64,000 bases of DNA, taken from contig NZ_CP004353.1 in the NCBI RefSeq assembly GCF_000550805.1, forward strand, positions 1,178,001 to 1,242,000, read 5' to 3'. The DNA comes from Corynebacterium vitaeruminis DSM 20294 (GTDB taxonomy: Bacteria > Actinomycetota > Actinomycetes > Mycobacteriales > Mycobacteriaceae). Within the stretch, counting starts at the first letter, position 1. Each line of letters begins with the position of its first letter. This document shows, one piece after another, positions 8,049 through 17,510 of the stretch. The translations under genes were made by a program, and so were the position numbers. The notes under the pieces were generated by a model. It did not search any database and had not been told where the DNA came from. It was given only the letters and a program-made list of their open reading frames with translations.

Positions 8049-9002
8049 ATGACACAGACAGTCACCGGCACCGGCATCCCGGCACCGGCGGGCACGCGAA
8101 CCCTCGCCATCGAGCACGGCGACTACCGCGCCGAGCTCAGCACCCTCGGCGCCGGGCTCAAGTCGCTTACCTTCCAGGGCAGGCCCCTCGTCGAGGACTA
8201 CCCCGACGGCGAGGTCCCGCCGCTGACGGCCGGGCTCGTCCTGGCCCCCTGGCCCAACCGCACCGCGGACGGCCGCTTCACCTTCGACGGCGCCACCCAC
8301 CAGCTCGAGATCACCGAGCCCGAGCGCAACAACGCTATCCACGGCCTCGTCCTCGGCAAGGTCTGGGAGGTAACCGGGCACGAGCCCGGCCAGGTAAAGC
8401 TCCACACCACCATCGAACCAGCCCCCGGCTGGCCGTGGCCCATCGAGCTTTCCGCCACCTACCGGCTCACCGACGAGGGGCTTTTAGCCACCTTCGACGC
8501 CGAGACCCGCGAGGACCGCCCCGTTCCCTTCGCCTTCGGGTGGCACACCTACCTCCAGGCCCAGGGCGCGCACGTGGACTCGTGCCGGCTGACCATGGCC
8601 GTCGATAAGCACCTGCCACTGGAACCGACGCGCAACCTGCCGCGTGGTGAGGCGACCTGCGACGAGACCACCACGGCGATGCAAGAAGGCATCGCTATGG
8701 CAGGCCGCGTCTTCGACGACTGCTTTGGTTCCGCAGGCGCCTCGCGCACGCTGCTTGTCGACGCCTACGGCAACGGAACCGAAATGACTTGCTCGGACAA
8801 CCTGCGCTGGTTCCAGGTGTTCACGCCCGACGACACCATCGACGTGCCGTTCCCGGGCAAGGAACGCGGACGCGCGCTCGCGGTGGAGCCCATGAGCGCG
8901 CCACCGAACGCGCTGGCCAGCGGCACCGACATCGTCGACCTCCACGGCAACCCGCAGCGCTACGAGGTACGCATCGCCGCGGTGACCGCACAGACTTCAT
9001 AA
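8049..9002 (+). CDS. galM: Aldose 1-epimerase family protein (mutarotase)
   Basis: 317 residues from the ATG at 8049, preceded by AGAGGTGA. The longer frame upstream is promoter DNA. Mutarotase features are the early H in NNAIHGLVLG, the FGWHTYL segment, and a C-terminal region with FPGKERGRALAVEPMSAPPNA matching the EPx(S/T)xxxNA end of the fold. The family interconverts alpha and beta anomers of galactose or glucose. It is first in an operon with a sugar symporter, galT and galK, supporting galactose as the substrate, and so galM is the natural symbol. galE is absent from the cluster. Confidence 0.85.
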   Translation: MTQTVTGTGIPAPAGTRTLAIEHGDYRAELSTLGAGLKSLTFQGRPLVEDYPDGEVPPLTAGLVLAPWPNRTADGRFTFDGATHQLEITEPERNNAIHGLVLGKVWEVTGHEPGQVKLHTTIEPAPGWPWPIELSATYRLTDEGLLATFDAETREDRPVPFAFGWHTYLQAQGAHVDSCRLTMAVDKHLPLEPTRNLPRGEATCDETTTAMQEGIAMAGRVFDDCFGSAGASRTLLVDAYGNGTEMTCSDNLRWFQVFTPDDTIDVPFPGKERGRALAVEPMSAPPNALASGTDIVDLHGNPQRYEVRIAAVTAQTS

Positions 9003-9082
9003 CTGCATAAGACGCTTTCGGGCCCGCCACGATGGGCCCCGCAGACACACTTTTTTCGTCACTAACAGCAAAAGGATGCCCC

Positions 9083-10732
9083 ATGAATTCGGCATTAAGA
9101 CTCGACGCCACCTGGGTGGACTACCTCCTCGTGGCCCTGTACTTCGTCTTCGTCCTCGGTATCGGCTGGGCGGCCAAGGCGAAGGTCTCCTCCTCCATCG
9201 ACTTCTTCCTCTCCGGCCGCGGCCTGCCCTCGTGGGTGACCGGCCTGGCGTTCATCTCCGCCAACCTCGGCGCGGTCGAGATCATCGGCATGTCGGCCAA
9301 CGGCGTGCAGTACGGCTTCCAGACGATGCACTACTTCTGGATTGGCGCCGTGCCCGCCATGGTCTTCCTCGGCATCGTCATGATGCCTTTCTACTACGGC
9401 TCGAAGGTCCGCTCGGTGCCTGAGTTCATGCGCAAGCGCTTCGGCACCGGCGCGCACCTGGTCAACGCGATCTCCTTCGCGCTCGCCCAGCTGCTCATCG
9501 CCGGCGTGAACCTGCTGCTTTTGGCCAAGATCGTCAACGCCCTGCTCGGCTGGCCGCTGTGGGTCGCGCTCGTCCTCGCCGCCGTCATCGTCTTGTCCTA
9601 CATCACCCTGGGTGGCCTGTCTGCCGCCATCTACAACGAGGTGCTGCAGTTCTTCGTCATCGTCGCGGCCCTGCTGCCGCTCACGCTCATCGGCATGCAC
9701 CGCGTCGGCGGCTGGGACGGCCTGAAGGAGCGCGTGGCCATCGAGGCCAACTTCCACACCTGGCCCGGCATGGGGCTGTCCGGCTTCACCAGCCCGGTGC
9801 TCTCGGTCATCGGCATCACCTTCGGCCTGGGCTTCGTCCTCTCCTTCGGCTACTGGACCACCAACTTCGTCGAGGTGCAGCGCGCCATGGCCTCCGAGTC
9901 CATCTCGGCCGCCCGCAAGACCCCGATCATCGGCGCCTTCCCGAAGATGTTCATCCCGTTCCTCGTCGTCCTTCCCGGCATGGTCGCCTCCGTGCTGGTC
10001 AGCGAGCTGGCGGGCGATAACCCGACGGCCAAGCCGAACGACGCCATCCTCCTGCTCATGCGCGACCTGCTCCCGAACGGCCTGCTGGGCGTGGCCATCG
10101 CAGGCCTCCTGGCCTCCTTCATGGCCGGCATGGCGGCCAACATCTCCGCCTTCAACACCGTCATCAGCTACGACATCTGGCAGCAGTACGTGGTCAAGGA
10201 CCGCGAGGACGACTACTACCTGAAGTTCGGCCGCATCGCCACCGTCGTGGCCACCCTCATCGCCGTGTTCACCGCGCTCATCGCCCGCAACTTCGGCAAC
10301 GTGATGGACTACCTGCAAACCCTCTTCGGCTTCTTCAACGCCCCGCTGTTCGCCACCTTCATCCTGGGCATGTTCTGGAAGCGCATGACCCCGCACGCAG
10401 GCTGGTCCGGCCTGGTCTCCGGCACCGCGGCGGCCGTCATCTTCTGGGCGCTCTCGCTCGGCTCCGACCCGATCGTCAACCTGCCCGGCCAGGGCACCGC
10501 CTTCGTCGCCGCGACGCTCGCCTTCGTCGCCGACATTCTGGTTTCGCTCATCGTCAGCTCGTTCACCAAGCCGAAGCCGGACGAGGAGCTGGTGGGCTTC
10601 GTCAAGTCCGTCACCCCGAAGAGCCACTTCGCCGACGACACCGAGGCCGCGCTGCCGTGGTACCGCCGCACCGTCCCGCTCGGCATGCTGTGCCTGGCCA
10701 TGGTCATCACGCTCAACGTCATCTTCGCTTAA
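9083..10732 (+). CDS. Sodium:solute symporter, probable galactose/glucose transporter
   Basis: 549 residues with about 14 hydrophobic segments. AAAGGA lies 6 bases before the ATG at 9083. The start region (YFVFVLGIGWAAKAKVSSSIDFFLSGRGLPSWVTGLAFISANLGAVEI) and the long GGLSAAIYNEVLQFFVI segment are those of SGLT-type members of the SSS family, which move sugar with sodium. The operon position between galM and galT/galK points to galactose uptake. The substrate is inferred from context only. Confidence 0.85.
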   Translation: MNSALRLDATWVDYLLVALYFVFVLGIGWAAKAKVSSSIDFFLSGRGLPSWVTGLAFISANLGAVEIIGMSANGVQYGFQTMHYFWIGAVPAMVFLGIVMMPFYYGSKVRSVPEFMRKRFGTGAHLVNAISFALAQLLIAGVNLLLLAKIVNALLGWPLWVALVLAAVIVLSYITLGGLSAAIYNEVLQFFVIVAALLPLTLIGMHRVGGWDGLKERVAIEANFHTWPGMGLSGFTSPVLSVIGITFGLGFVLSFGYWTTNFVEVQRAMASESISAARKTPIIGAFPKMFIPFLVVLPGMVASVLVSELAGDNPTAKPNDAILLLMRDLLPNGLLGVAIAGLLASFMAGMAANISAFNTVISYDIWQQYVVKDREDDYYLKFGRIATVVATLIAVFTALIARNFGNVMDYLQTLFGFFNAPLFATFILGMFWKRMTPHAGWSGLVSGTAAAVIFWALSLGSDPIVNLPGQGTAFVAATLAFVADILVSLIVSSFTKPKPDEELVGFVKSVTPKSHFADDTEAALPWYRRTVPLGMLCLAMVITLNVIFA

Positions 10733-10765
10733 CCCGGCCGGAAACTTCTGTAAGGAACACTCATC

Positions 10766-11062
10766 ATGAGCACGAAAAACACCTCTACTCAGTCCCCGCG
10801 GAGTGCCGGCGCGTTCGACATCCGCAACGTCATCGGAGCGCTCATCGGCATCTACGGCATCGTCCTGCTGATCTGCAGCTTCGCCATCGACCCGGGCACC
10901 AACCCCGACACCGGCGCTCTCAAGTCCTCCCAGGACAACCTCTGGGCGGGCCTGGCCATGCTGGTAGTCGGCGTCGTCTTCGCCGCGTGGGCACGCCTGC
11001 GCCCGATCACCGTGACAACTTCCGCAGCACCTGCTACCCCCACAGCATCCGAAGGAAACTAG
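10766..11062 (+). CDS. Small two-span membrane protein of the galactose operon
   Basis: 98 residues with AAGGAAC before the ATG. Membrane segments lie at about residues 22-42 and 58-78, joined by a short loop (DPGTNPDTGALKSSQDNLW), with a Ser/Thr/Ala/Pro tail. No known domain is recognised. It sits 33 bases after the symporter and 9 before galT, so it may be an accessory part of the symporter. That is inference from position. Confidence 0.75.
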   Translation: MSTKNTSTQSPRSAGAFDIRNVIGALIGIYGIVLLICSFAIDPGTNPDTGALKSSQDNLWAGLAMLVVGVVFAAWARLRPITVTTSAAPATPTASEGN

Positions 11063-11071
11063 GCGAGACAC

Positions 11072-12202
11072 ATGAGCAACAGCCACCACGTCGAAGTCAC
11101 CTCCTCGCACCTGGCCGACGGCCGCGAGATCATCTACTTCGATGACACGCCCAAGGCCGAGGGGGAGCGGGTGCTCACCGACTCCCGCGACCTGCCTCAG
11201 GCCCACACGATGAGCGAGATGCGCCGCGACCCGCTCACCGGCCACTGGGTCGCGTACGCCGCACACCGCATGAACCGCACTTTCATGCCGCCAGCCAACG
11301 AGAACCCGCTGGCGCCCACCAAGCCCGGCCAGCTGCCCACCGAGATCCCGTCGCCCACCTACGACGTCGTCGTCTTCGAGAACCGCTTCCCGAGCTTCTC
11401 CATGAACATCGACGCCACTGGCTGGGAGGACACCGTCGACGGCCTCGACCTTTACCCGCGCAAGCCAGCCCGCGCCCGCTGCGAGGTGGTCTGCTTCACC
11501 GAGGACGTGACCAAGTCCTTCAAGGACCTGCCGGTATCCCGCATCCGCACCGTCATCGAGGCGTGGGCGCACCGCACGGCCGCGCTCTCCGCGATCGAGG
11601 GCGTGGCCCAGGTCTTCCCCTTCGAAAACCGCGGCGCCGAGATCGGCGTGACCCTCCAGCACCCGCACGGGCAGATCTACTCCTACCCGTTCTTGAGCCC
11701 GCGCCTGGAATCCATCGTCGCCTCCTCCCAGGCGTTTGCCGCGGCCAACCCCGGCAAGGAGCTCTTTGAGCAGTTGCTTGCCGACGAGCGTACCGCCGGC
11801 ACCCGCATCATCGAGGAGACCGAGCACTTCACCGTCTTCGTCCCGGCTGCCGCAAAGTGGCCGGTGGAGGTCATGGTCTGGCCCCACCGCCACGTGGCCG
11901 ACTTCACCGAGCTCACCGACGACGAGCGCGCCGACCTCGCCCCGCTGCTCAAGCGCCTGTACACGGCGGTGGACCGCTTCTTCGACGGGGTGGAGAAGAC
12001 CCCGTACATCGCGGGCTGGAACCAGGCACCGGTCGACCCGGCGCTTCGCCCGTATTCCCGGCTGCACCTGCAGCTGTTCTCGCTCATGCGCTCGCCGAAC
12101 CGCATGAAGTTCCTCGCTGGCAGCGAGTCCTCCCAGGCCGTGTGGATCAACGACACCACCCCGGAGCGCATTGCCGCACGATTCAAGGAGGTCTGGCACT
12201 AA
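11072..12202 (+). CDS. galT: Galactose-1-phosphate uridylyltransferase
   Basis: 376 residues with the active-site HPHGQ (in GVTLQHPHGQIYSYPF), whose second His is the uridylylated nucleophile, and the N-terminal RRDPLTGHWV and ENRFPSFS segments of GalT. It transfers UMP from UDP-glucose to galactose-1-phosphate in the Leloir pathway. It overlaps galK by one base (TAATG), so translation is coupled. Confidence 0.95.
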   Translation: MSNSHHVEVTSSHLADGREIIYFDDTPKAEGERVLTDSRDLPQAHTMSEMRRDPLTGHWVAYAAHRMNRTFMPPANENPLAPTKPGQLPTEIPSPTYDVVVFENRFPSFSMNIDATGWEDTVDGLDLYPRKPARARCEVVCFTEDVTKSFKDLPVSRIRTVIEAWAHRTAALSAIEGVAQVFPFENRGAEIGVTLQHPHGQIYSYPFLSPRLESIVASSQAFAAANPGKELFEQLLADERTAGTRIIEETEHFTVFVPAAAKWPVEVMVWPHRHVADFTELTDDERADLAPLLKRLYTAVDRFFDGVEKTPYIAGWNQAPVDPALRPYSRLHLQLFSLMRSPNRMKFLAGSESSQAVWINDTTPERIAARFKEVWH

Positions 12203-13413
12203 TGCCACGCTGGATTCACACCCGCACCCCGGACGCCATCGCCCACGACGCCGCCCGCCTGTTCAAGGAGGCCTACGGCTACGAGCCGAAGGGCGTGTGG
12301 GGCGCGCCGGGCCGCGTCAACGTCATCGGCGACCACGTCGACTACGCCGACGGCGTCTCCATCCCCTTCGCGCTCGAACAGCTCACCGCCGTCGCGATGG
12401 CGCCCAACGACAAAAACGCCTACCGCCTGGTCTCCGTCGCCCCCGACGGGAAGAAGATGGAGGCGACCGTCCCCGTCGACCAGGTCGGGCCGCTGAGCCC
12501 CGCCGACTGGTCCGGCTACGTGGTGGGCACCATCTGGGCGGGCACCGAGTCGAAGGTCATCGGCGCCACCCAGGGCTACGACATCGCCATCGTCTCCGAC
12601 GTGCCGCTCGGCTCCGGCCTGTCCTCCTCGGCCGCGCTCGAGTGCTCGACCGCCGTCGCCGCCTTCGAGCTGGCCAACGGGCACGCGCCCACCCACGCGG
12701 ACCTGCCCGGGCTCGTCGACGCCGCCATCCGCGCGGAGAACGAGGTCGTGGGCGCGTCCACCGGCGGGCTCGACCAGCGCTCGAGCCTCTACGGCGAGCA
12801 CGGAAAGGCGCTGGTCATCGACTTCCGCAAGGGCACCACCACGCCGGTGCCCTTTGACCTCGAAGCCCACGGCCTGGCGCTGCTCATCGCGGACACCAAC
12901 GCCCCGCACACCTTGAGCGACGGCCAGTACGCCTCCCGCCGCGGCGTCATCGACGCCTTCACCTCTTACCAGCCGGAGGACTCCTTCCGCGACATCGACG
13001 ACGCGCCCGCCAAGGCCCGCGCGTGGGCCACGGCCCAGGGCCGCGACGTGGACGAGGTCTTCCGCCGCGTCAACCACGTCGTGGAGGAGACCAACCGCAC
13101 CATCGCGGCCGCAGGCGCGCTCGAGGCCGACGACATGGACGCCTTCCGCCAGCTCATGCAGGACTCCCACGAGTCCCTGCGCGACCAGTACGAGGTGACC
13201 ACGCCCGAGCTCAATTCCGCCTTTGAGGCCGCAGGCCGTTACGGTTCGCGCATGACCGGCGGCGGCTTCGGCGGCAGCGTTATCACGCTTGTCGACGCCA
13301 AGGCCATCGAGGACACTGCCCAGAAGATCGAGGACGCCGCCCTTGCCCAGGGCTTCCCGGCGCCGACCTTCCTCGTGGCGCGCCCCGGCGACGGCGCACG
13401 CCGGCTCAGCTAG
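12202..13413 (+). CDS. galK: Galactokinase
   Basis: 403 residues. The ATG at 12202 overlaps the galT stop, and AAGGAGG lies 10 bases upstream inside galT. The galactokinase signature appears as GRVNVIGDHVDYADG, with Asp where most enzymes have Glu. Next come the GHMP ATP-binding loop PLGSGLSSSAALE and the C-terminal TGGGFGGS. It phosphorylates galactose at C1. It is the last gene of the operon and is followed by a terminator. Confidence 0.95.
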   Translation: MPRWIHTRTPDAIAHDAARLFKEAYGYEPKGVWGAPGRVNVIGDHVDYADGVSIPFALEQLTAVAMAPNDKNAYRLVSVAPDGKKMEATVPVDQVGPLSPADWSGYVVGTIWAGTESKVIGATQGYDIAIVSDVPLGSGLSSSAALECSTAVAAFELANGHAPTHADLPGLVDAAIRAENEVVGASTGGLDQRSSLYGEHGKALVIDFRKGTTTPVPFDLEAHGLALLIADTNAPHTLSDGQYASRRGVIDAFTSYQPEDSFRDIDDAPAKARAWATAQGRDVDEVFRRVNHVVEETNRTIAAAGALEADDMDAFRQLMQDSHESLRDQYEVTTPELNSAFEAAGRYGSRMTGGGFGGSVITLVDAKAIEDTAQKIEDAALAQGFPAPTFLVARPGDGARRLS

Positions 13414-13421
13414 CAGTAAAA

Positions 13422-13466
13422 AGAGAAACGCTCGATCCGAAACAATCCGGACCGGGCGTTTTCTCT
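13422..13466 (+). terminator. Intrinsic terminator of the galactose operon
   Basis: AGAGAAACGCTCGATCCG pairs with the following TCCGGACCGGGCGTTTTCTCT with minor mismatches. The 3' arm carries the T-run. Confidence 0.75.
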
Positions 13467-13940
13467 CGTCCACAAGCCCTTAGCCGTTGATACTGCGGCG
13501 GACATGGTGAAGAGCGTGAGCATGCCGCGTGAGGCGGTCTTGCCCACAGTGAGCTTCTGGGTTCCGTCCTCACATAAGCGCTAGGAACAGACTGGGCGCA
13601 AAGGCTCGCCGTCGTTGCTTACAACCGTCTTCCCAAAAGGGCCGCGTGGGGGAGTGCGGCCTCACCCTGCCACAATCTAGGTCGGGAACGGCCACGACTA
13701 CTCCCACCCTGATCCGCGCAGGATGCCTGCTGCGCCCGCCGCCGACACGCGGCGCGGCCTACGAGCCAGTCTTCTTCGTTGTGTGGCGTCCCAAAAAGAT
13801 CTAGCGGTGATGGTGAAAAACGATTCCAGTTAGTTCTTAGTAAAGCTTAGGGCAAGCCGCCCGCCGACACCCCCACCGGCAACCCGACCAGCAAGACGTA
13901 TCACCCGCCGTTTGTATGATGGTGGCGAAAGGGGAGCCCC
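13467..13940. other. Intergenic stretch with possible decayed coding traces
   Basis: About 470 bases with no intact gene. Read on the minus strand, parts between 13500 and 13680 translate into protein-like text (a frame including KLTVGKTASRGMLTLF), interrupted by a stop and an apparent frameshift. It may be a gene remnant next to the transferred island that begins near 14.3 kb. It is too degenerate to name. Confidence 0.3.
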
Positions 13941-14333
13941 ATGACCATCAGCCACTTCGGAAACACCGAGCCGCTCCGGCTTGTCGACATCTGCACCTTC
14001 GACCTCATCGCCGAGATCGTCTCCAGCTTCTCCACCACCGAGGTCTACTCGATCCTCAACGCGCTCGCCAACGCAGGCAAGTACGACGCCGTGGTCTGGG
14101 CGATGTACAACTGGGTGCGCAACGACCCCGACTCCCGCATGCTCATCCCGCAGGCCGACGATCCCCACCCCACACTCACCGCCGAGTGCCCAACGGAAGA
14201 CTTCAGCTTCTCCATCGCCGCCCCCTACGCCGAGCTGGAAACCCTGTCCGGGTTCCACGAGATCGTGGGGGAGGAGCGGACCTTAATGCGGTTGGGGGAA
14301 TCAGCTCTAAAATCCCAAAGCGCAGGCTCATAA
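13941..14333 (+). CDS. Hypothetical protein at the left edge of the AT-rich island
   Basis: 130 residues with AAAGGGGA 5-6 bases before the ATG. No known domain is recognised. The protein is soluble, with Trp/Tyr-rich helices (YDAVVWAMYNWVRNDPDSRML) and an acidic C-terminal half. Base composition is like the host up to about 14.28 kb. The last ~15 codons run into AT-richer DNA, so the natural C-terminus may have been replaced when the island arrived. Confidence 0.6.
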   Translation: MTISHFGNTEPLRLVDICTFDLIAEIVSSFSTTEVYSILNALANAGKYDAVVWAMYNWVRNDPDSRMLIPQADDPHPTLTAECPTEDFSFSIAAPYAELETLSGFHEIVGEERTLMRLGESALKSQSAGS

Positions 14334-14393
14334 TTGGTTGGTGGAAAGAACCGGGTAAAGCATTTATGGGGCGGAATAGGAGTGAAAGCGCGA

Positions 14394-16355
14394 GTGAAAT
14401 ACTATCCAATGAGTGACTTGGCATACGGCTACGCATTGAATAGAGCAGTTGAGAGAATCACCGATTCCAATCTTCACTTCAATTACGAAGATGTGAATGA
14501 CATCCTTGAACTAGAGAACATTCGAATGTACTTGGATGACTTAGCTCGTCATCAATTCAAGTTGGAACGTAACGTGCCGGATTCCAAAACCATGGCCGAT
14601 TCTATCAGGGAACGGGTTAGAAGATTCTTTGGTGCACTTGAGTTGAGTGGTCTGCCACTGCAAGCACAGAAAGTGAAACCAGTGTACAGAGATGACTTTC
14701 TTCGTTGTCTTTTGGAAACTAAGAAAAATCCGTGGTTCAGCGGCAACGACATCGCTGATGTGCTGGTGCGCATGGGATTTCCGTTAAAGATGCTCCTAAA
14801 ATCGCGGCGACTTGTTCGACTTCAAGGAAACCAACTTTCGGCTGCAATTGAGGAATCGATTGGGAGCGCTGAAATGCTCATCGATGCGGAGTATGAAATG
14901 GGCGAATTTAAGGAAATTTACTTTCCAAGCTGCCTGGGTTTAGACGCGAAGAGGGGGCTCATAAAGAAATACATTGATTGGGAGAATGCGAACCCCAACT
15001 ACTTGAAAGTTCTTGCGCAATGTAAGCCTAAGAATGATGAACTCGTAGACCCCGTACTACGTTTGAACGCAAGTAGGCGGCACCGACAACTTGTGGATGA
15101 TCTTTTTTCTACGCAAGAGTGCATCAATCAAACTTCCGAAGTCGTATTTGATCCGAGTGAGGAGATGGAATCAAAGCTCATCGAGTACGACCTGAACGGA
15201 AGTGACATTCGTGTCACAATCTCGACCAAATACTTATTGTCTTCGTTGGATTTTGAATCAATTTTGGACAATTTTGTCTACTTATTTGGCTACACGAGAT
15301 TTGATGGAATGCTATCTTACGTACCCATTCGCGGGCAAGAATCAGTTTTTGAATCCATATTAGGTATGAACAGACCACAAGATTTTCCGGATACTTGGGT
15401 ATCCATGTCTTCGGTGCAACTCGGGATTCTTTTGGCACAAGGGTATTTCAATTTCCTCAGGAGCCAAAACATCGAGCTTGAAGAAGTGATTAGTTGGTTC
15501 TTCAAAGAATACCTGAATAGAGAGTTTGGAATAGAAAATTTCGAATTCGTTGCGAACAGTAGGGATTCGGACTATTACACCAGGTGCCACCAGCTTTTTC
15601 CGCAGTTTGATGGTGTACTTTCCCAATTTGTTCAAATCGCAAGGCACGGCCACATCGAGCAAGAATTGCGTCGATTCGAAAGGCAGCCTATAAACTTTCG
15701 GGAAGTACCTTCATTGCTTAAGGGGAAGTATGTCAGAGTCCCATCATCAGACCCTATTCTTGTCAGCATTCTGAAAGATCTTTTCTCACAGAATTCCGAC
15801 CTAGGCTTGGTCTCGATGAAATCTCAATCCAGTTGTCTTGTGGACCTTGTTTCAGATTGGAGAGTTTCCATAGAAGATTTCCATCCATATCGACAGAATT
15901 TGCTCGAAGAACTCCTAGCTAGAGGAATTTTGGTCATGCAGGATGAATCAAAATCAACTCTTGCATTCAAATCAACGACTCAGCTCGAGGTACTTCGGAT
16001 GATCTATGAAGCTGGCGCAGTAATGAGACTTGGTCTACGGGGGAACCTTCTTGATGCGTGCAATGAGCTTGTAAAGTCCGGCGTCCTGCAGTTCGAGGAT
16101 TATCTACTTTCGAAGGAGGAAGGAGAGTATTTTGACTACTGTCTAAATGACAAGTTTCCCAATTCTCTTTTCATTCGAAACTCCTATGCTCATGCACGAA
16201 CTTCCGCATCCGGGGATGACGAAGAACATTTCCAGAATTACTTACTGGGTGTTCAACTGATGATATTTCTGGTGATCAAGATCAACGATGAGCTTTGTAT
16301 TCGCTCAAGAATTCGGGAACGAGTAGATAATTCGCTAAAACAAAATAAACATTGA
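14394..16355 (+). CDS. Unknown 653-residue island protein with HEPN-like RX4H motif
   Basis: An AT-rich gene with codon usage unlike its neighbours. The start is uncertain. GTG 14394 is preferred because TAGGAG lies 11 bases upstream; ATG 14409 and TTG 14334 are alternatives. No whole-protein family is recognised. It is soluble, mostly helical and has many charged residues. Near the C-terminus, R595-N-S-Y-A-H600 fits the RX4-6H catalytic motif of HEPN ribonucleases, including the polar residue after Arg, and is followed by a long hydrophobic helix as in HEPN folds. It lies beside a restriction-modification pair on the same transferred segment, which suggests an anti-phage or abortive-infection role. 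Only the motif and context support this. Confidence 0.7.
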   Translation: MKYYPMSDLAYGYALNRAVERITDSNLHFNYEDVNDILELENIRMYLDDLARHQFKLERNVPDSKTMADSIRERVRRFFGALELSGLPLQAQKVKPVYRDDFLRCLLETKKNPWFSGNDIADVLVRMGFPLKMLLKSRRLVRLQGNQLSAAIEESIGSAEMLIDAEYEMGEFKEIYFPSCLGLDAKRGLIKKYIDWENANPNYLKVLAQCKPKNDELVDPVLRLNASRRHRQLVDDLFSTQECINQTSEVVFDPSEEMESKLIEYDLNGSDIRVTISTKYLLSSLDFESILDNFVYLFGYTRFDGMLSYVPIRGQESVFESILGMNRPQDFPDTWVSMSSVQLGILLAQGYFNFLRSQNIELEEVISWFFKEYLNREFGIENFEFVANSRDSDYYTRCHQLFPQFDGVLSQFVQIARHGHIEQELRRFERQPINFREVPSLLKGKYVRVPSSDPILVSILKDLFSQNSDLGLVSMKSQSSCLVDLVSDWRVSIEDFHPYRQNLLEELLARGILVMQDESKSTLAFKSTTQLEVLRMIYEAGAVMRLGLRGNLLDACNELVKSGVLQFEDYLLSKEEGEYFDYCLNDKFPNSLFIRNSYAHARTSASGDDEEHFQNYLLGVQLMIFLVIKINDELCIRSRIRERVDNSLKQNKH

Positions 16356-16589
16356 GTCTCACTCGTCGGATTGCTTTGCGTAGGGTGGCGCGTACTGGAT
16401 GCGGCACTGAAATTTACATAATATAATCAGTTTCTCGCAGCCTGAGACTCCTTTGAGCAAGAAATGCATTGATGGATCGTGCATCTCTCTACACAAGTGT
16501 AAGATGCCCCAAATCCAGCGGAATTGTTTCAATGGCGATCTTAGGTGATGTAGAACGAGACTGGGGAATTACCGAAGCAAAAATAGAAA

Positions 16590-17501
16590 TCATATTTCGG
16601 GAGCTGGTTCTATTGGGTCATCCTGAGTTGCTACTCTCCAGGAGCTACCTAAGAGATCTACTTTTGGTCCGAGAAATCCTTCCTCACATCGTACGACTCG
16701 CACGGAGACTGATTCGCCTCTCAAGGGAACCGGAATCTCGAGTCTTGCGGCTATTTCCTGGTCTTTTTCGTACTGTCCAAGGACAAGGATTCCCTCAGCG
16801 GCTAGGTTGGTTCGAGATCCTCCATTCTTCCGTGCCCTCTTCATGAAGTCCTTTTGCTGTCCGACAGTTGCAAGCACGCCGCGGGGAATACGCATTTTCT
16901 GAGCTCGTCTGAAGAGTTCGTCAATTCGCTTTTGTCCAGATTTGGGAGCCATAATAGCCTCAACATCCTCTTTCGGAAGATGAAGGAGAGTGTTTGGCGG
17001 AAGCGCTGCGTTGTACCATGCCCAGGAGATCGCATTCCTTCCTTGCGCTGAAATCGTGCGCTTTTGGTCACGGTTTCCGCCTTTATTAAGGATTTCATTA
17101 GTGATCGAAACAAAGCCAAGTCGCCAACTGGATTCGTGATCATTTGCATGGCAGACCATCGCGGTGTGCCCAAGAGCTTCGTTTGGGATCATCCAACCGA
17201 ACGGGTGCTTGGAATATTTGCAATCGACTTCATGTCCGAGGATCTCAAAATCCATTACTTGTCCGTCTTTTATGAATCCGTCGAGTGCTCGGCGAATATT
17301 GATTTCGACAAGAGACCCAATGTGAGCAGATTCGGTCTTTGACAATTCCTCGGGTCTAAAGCGGCCAGTCTGCTGGCCGTTGTAGGCGTAGTCCATCGAT
17401 TCACGAATTGCGTTCGCGATTTTAGAGCCGTCGGGATCTTCTTTTCGAATTGCCTCAGTAAGCTCCAGTGCAACGGGGGACGGGGAGAATGAACCTTCCA
17501 A
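16590..17501 (-). CDS. Type II restriction endonuclease, NaeI-like
   Basis: 303 residues closely resembling NaeI (317): DPDG start region, YNGQQTGR, SKTESAHIGSLVEIN, VDCKYS, WMIPNEALGH, NRDQKR and the C-terminal QQKDFMKRARKNGGSR of the DNA-binding effector domain. Residues E66, D84, D93 and K95 match the NaeI catalytic set (E70, D86, D95, K97). The Leu whose change to Lys turns NaeI into a topoisomerase lies in the conserved LSKTE region and is still Leu. NaeI is a type IIE enzyme that needs two GCCGGC sites, and the same target is expected here. The gene follows the methyltransferase by 9 bases on the same strand. Confidence 0.9.
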   Translation of the reverse strand: MEGSFSPSPVALELTEAIRKEDPDGSKIANAIRESMDYAYNGQQTGRFRPEELSKTESAHIGSLVEINIRRALDGFIKDGQVMDFEILGHEVDCKYSKHPFGWMIPNEALGHTAMVCHANDHESSWRLGFVSITNEILNKGGNRDQKRTISAQGRNAISWAWYNAALPPNTLLHLPKEDVEAIMAPKSGQKRIDELFRRAQKMRIPRGVLATVGQQKDFMKRARKNGGSRTNLAAEGILVLGQYEKDQEIAARLEIPVPLRGESVSVRVVRCEEGFLGPKVDLLGSSWRVATQDDPIEPAPEI

Positions 17502-17510
17502 AAATAGTCC

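Noticed and set aside
9095..12208. A 1037-codon open frame antisense to the galactose operon
   Set aside because: It lies fully opposite three well-recognised genes and its His/Val/Gly/Asp-rich text is typical of the reverse complement of GC-rich coding DNA. There is no ribosome site.
16469..16846. A 125-codon plus-strand frame at the end of the NaeI-like gene
   Set aside because: Most of it is antisense to the conserved nuclease C-terminus. The remaining part has no recognisable content.
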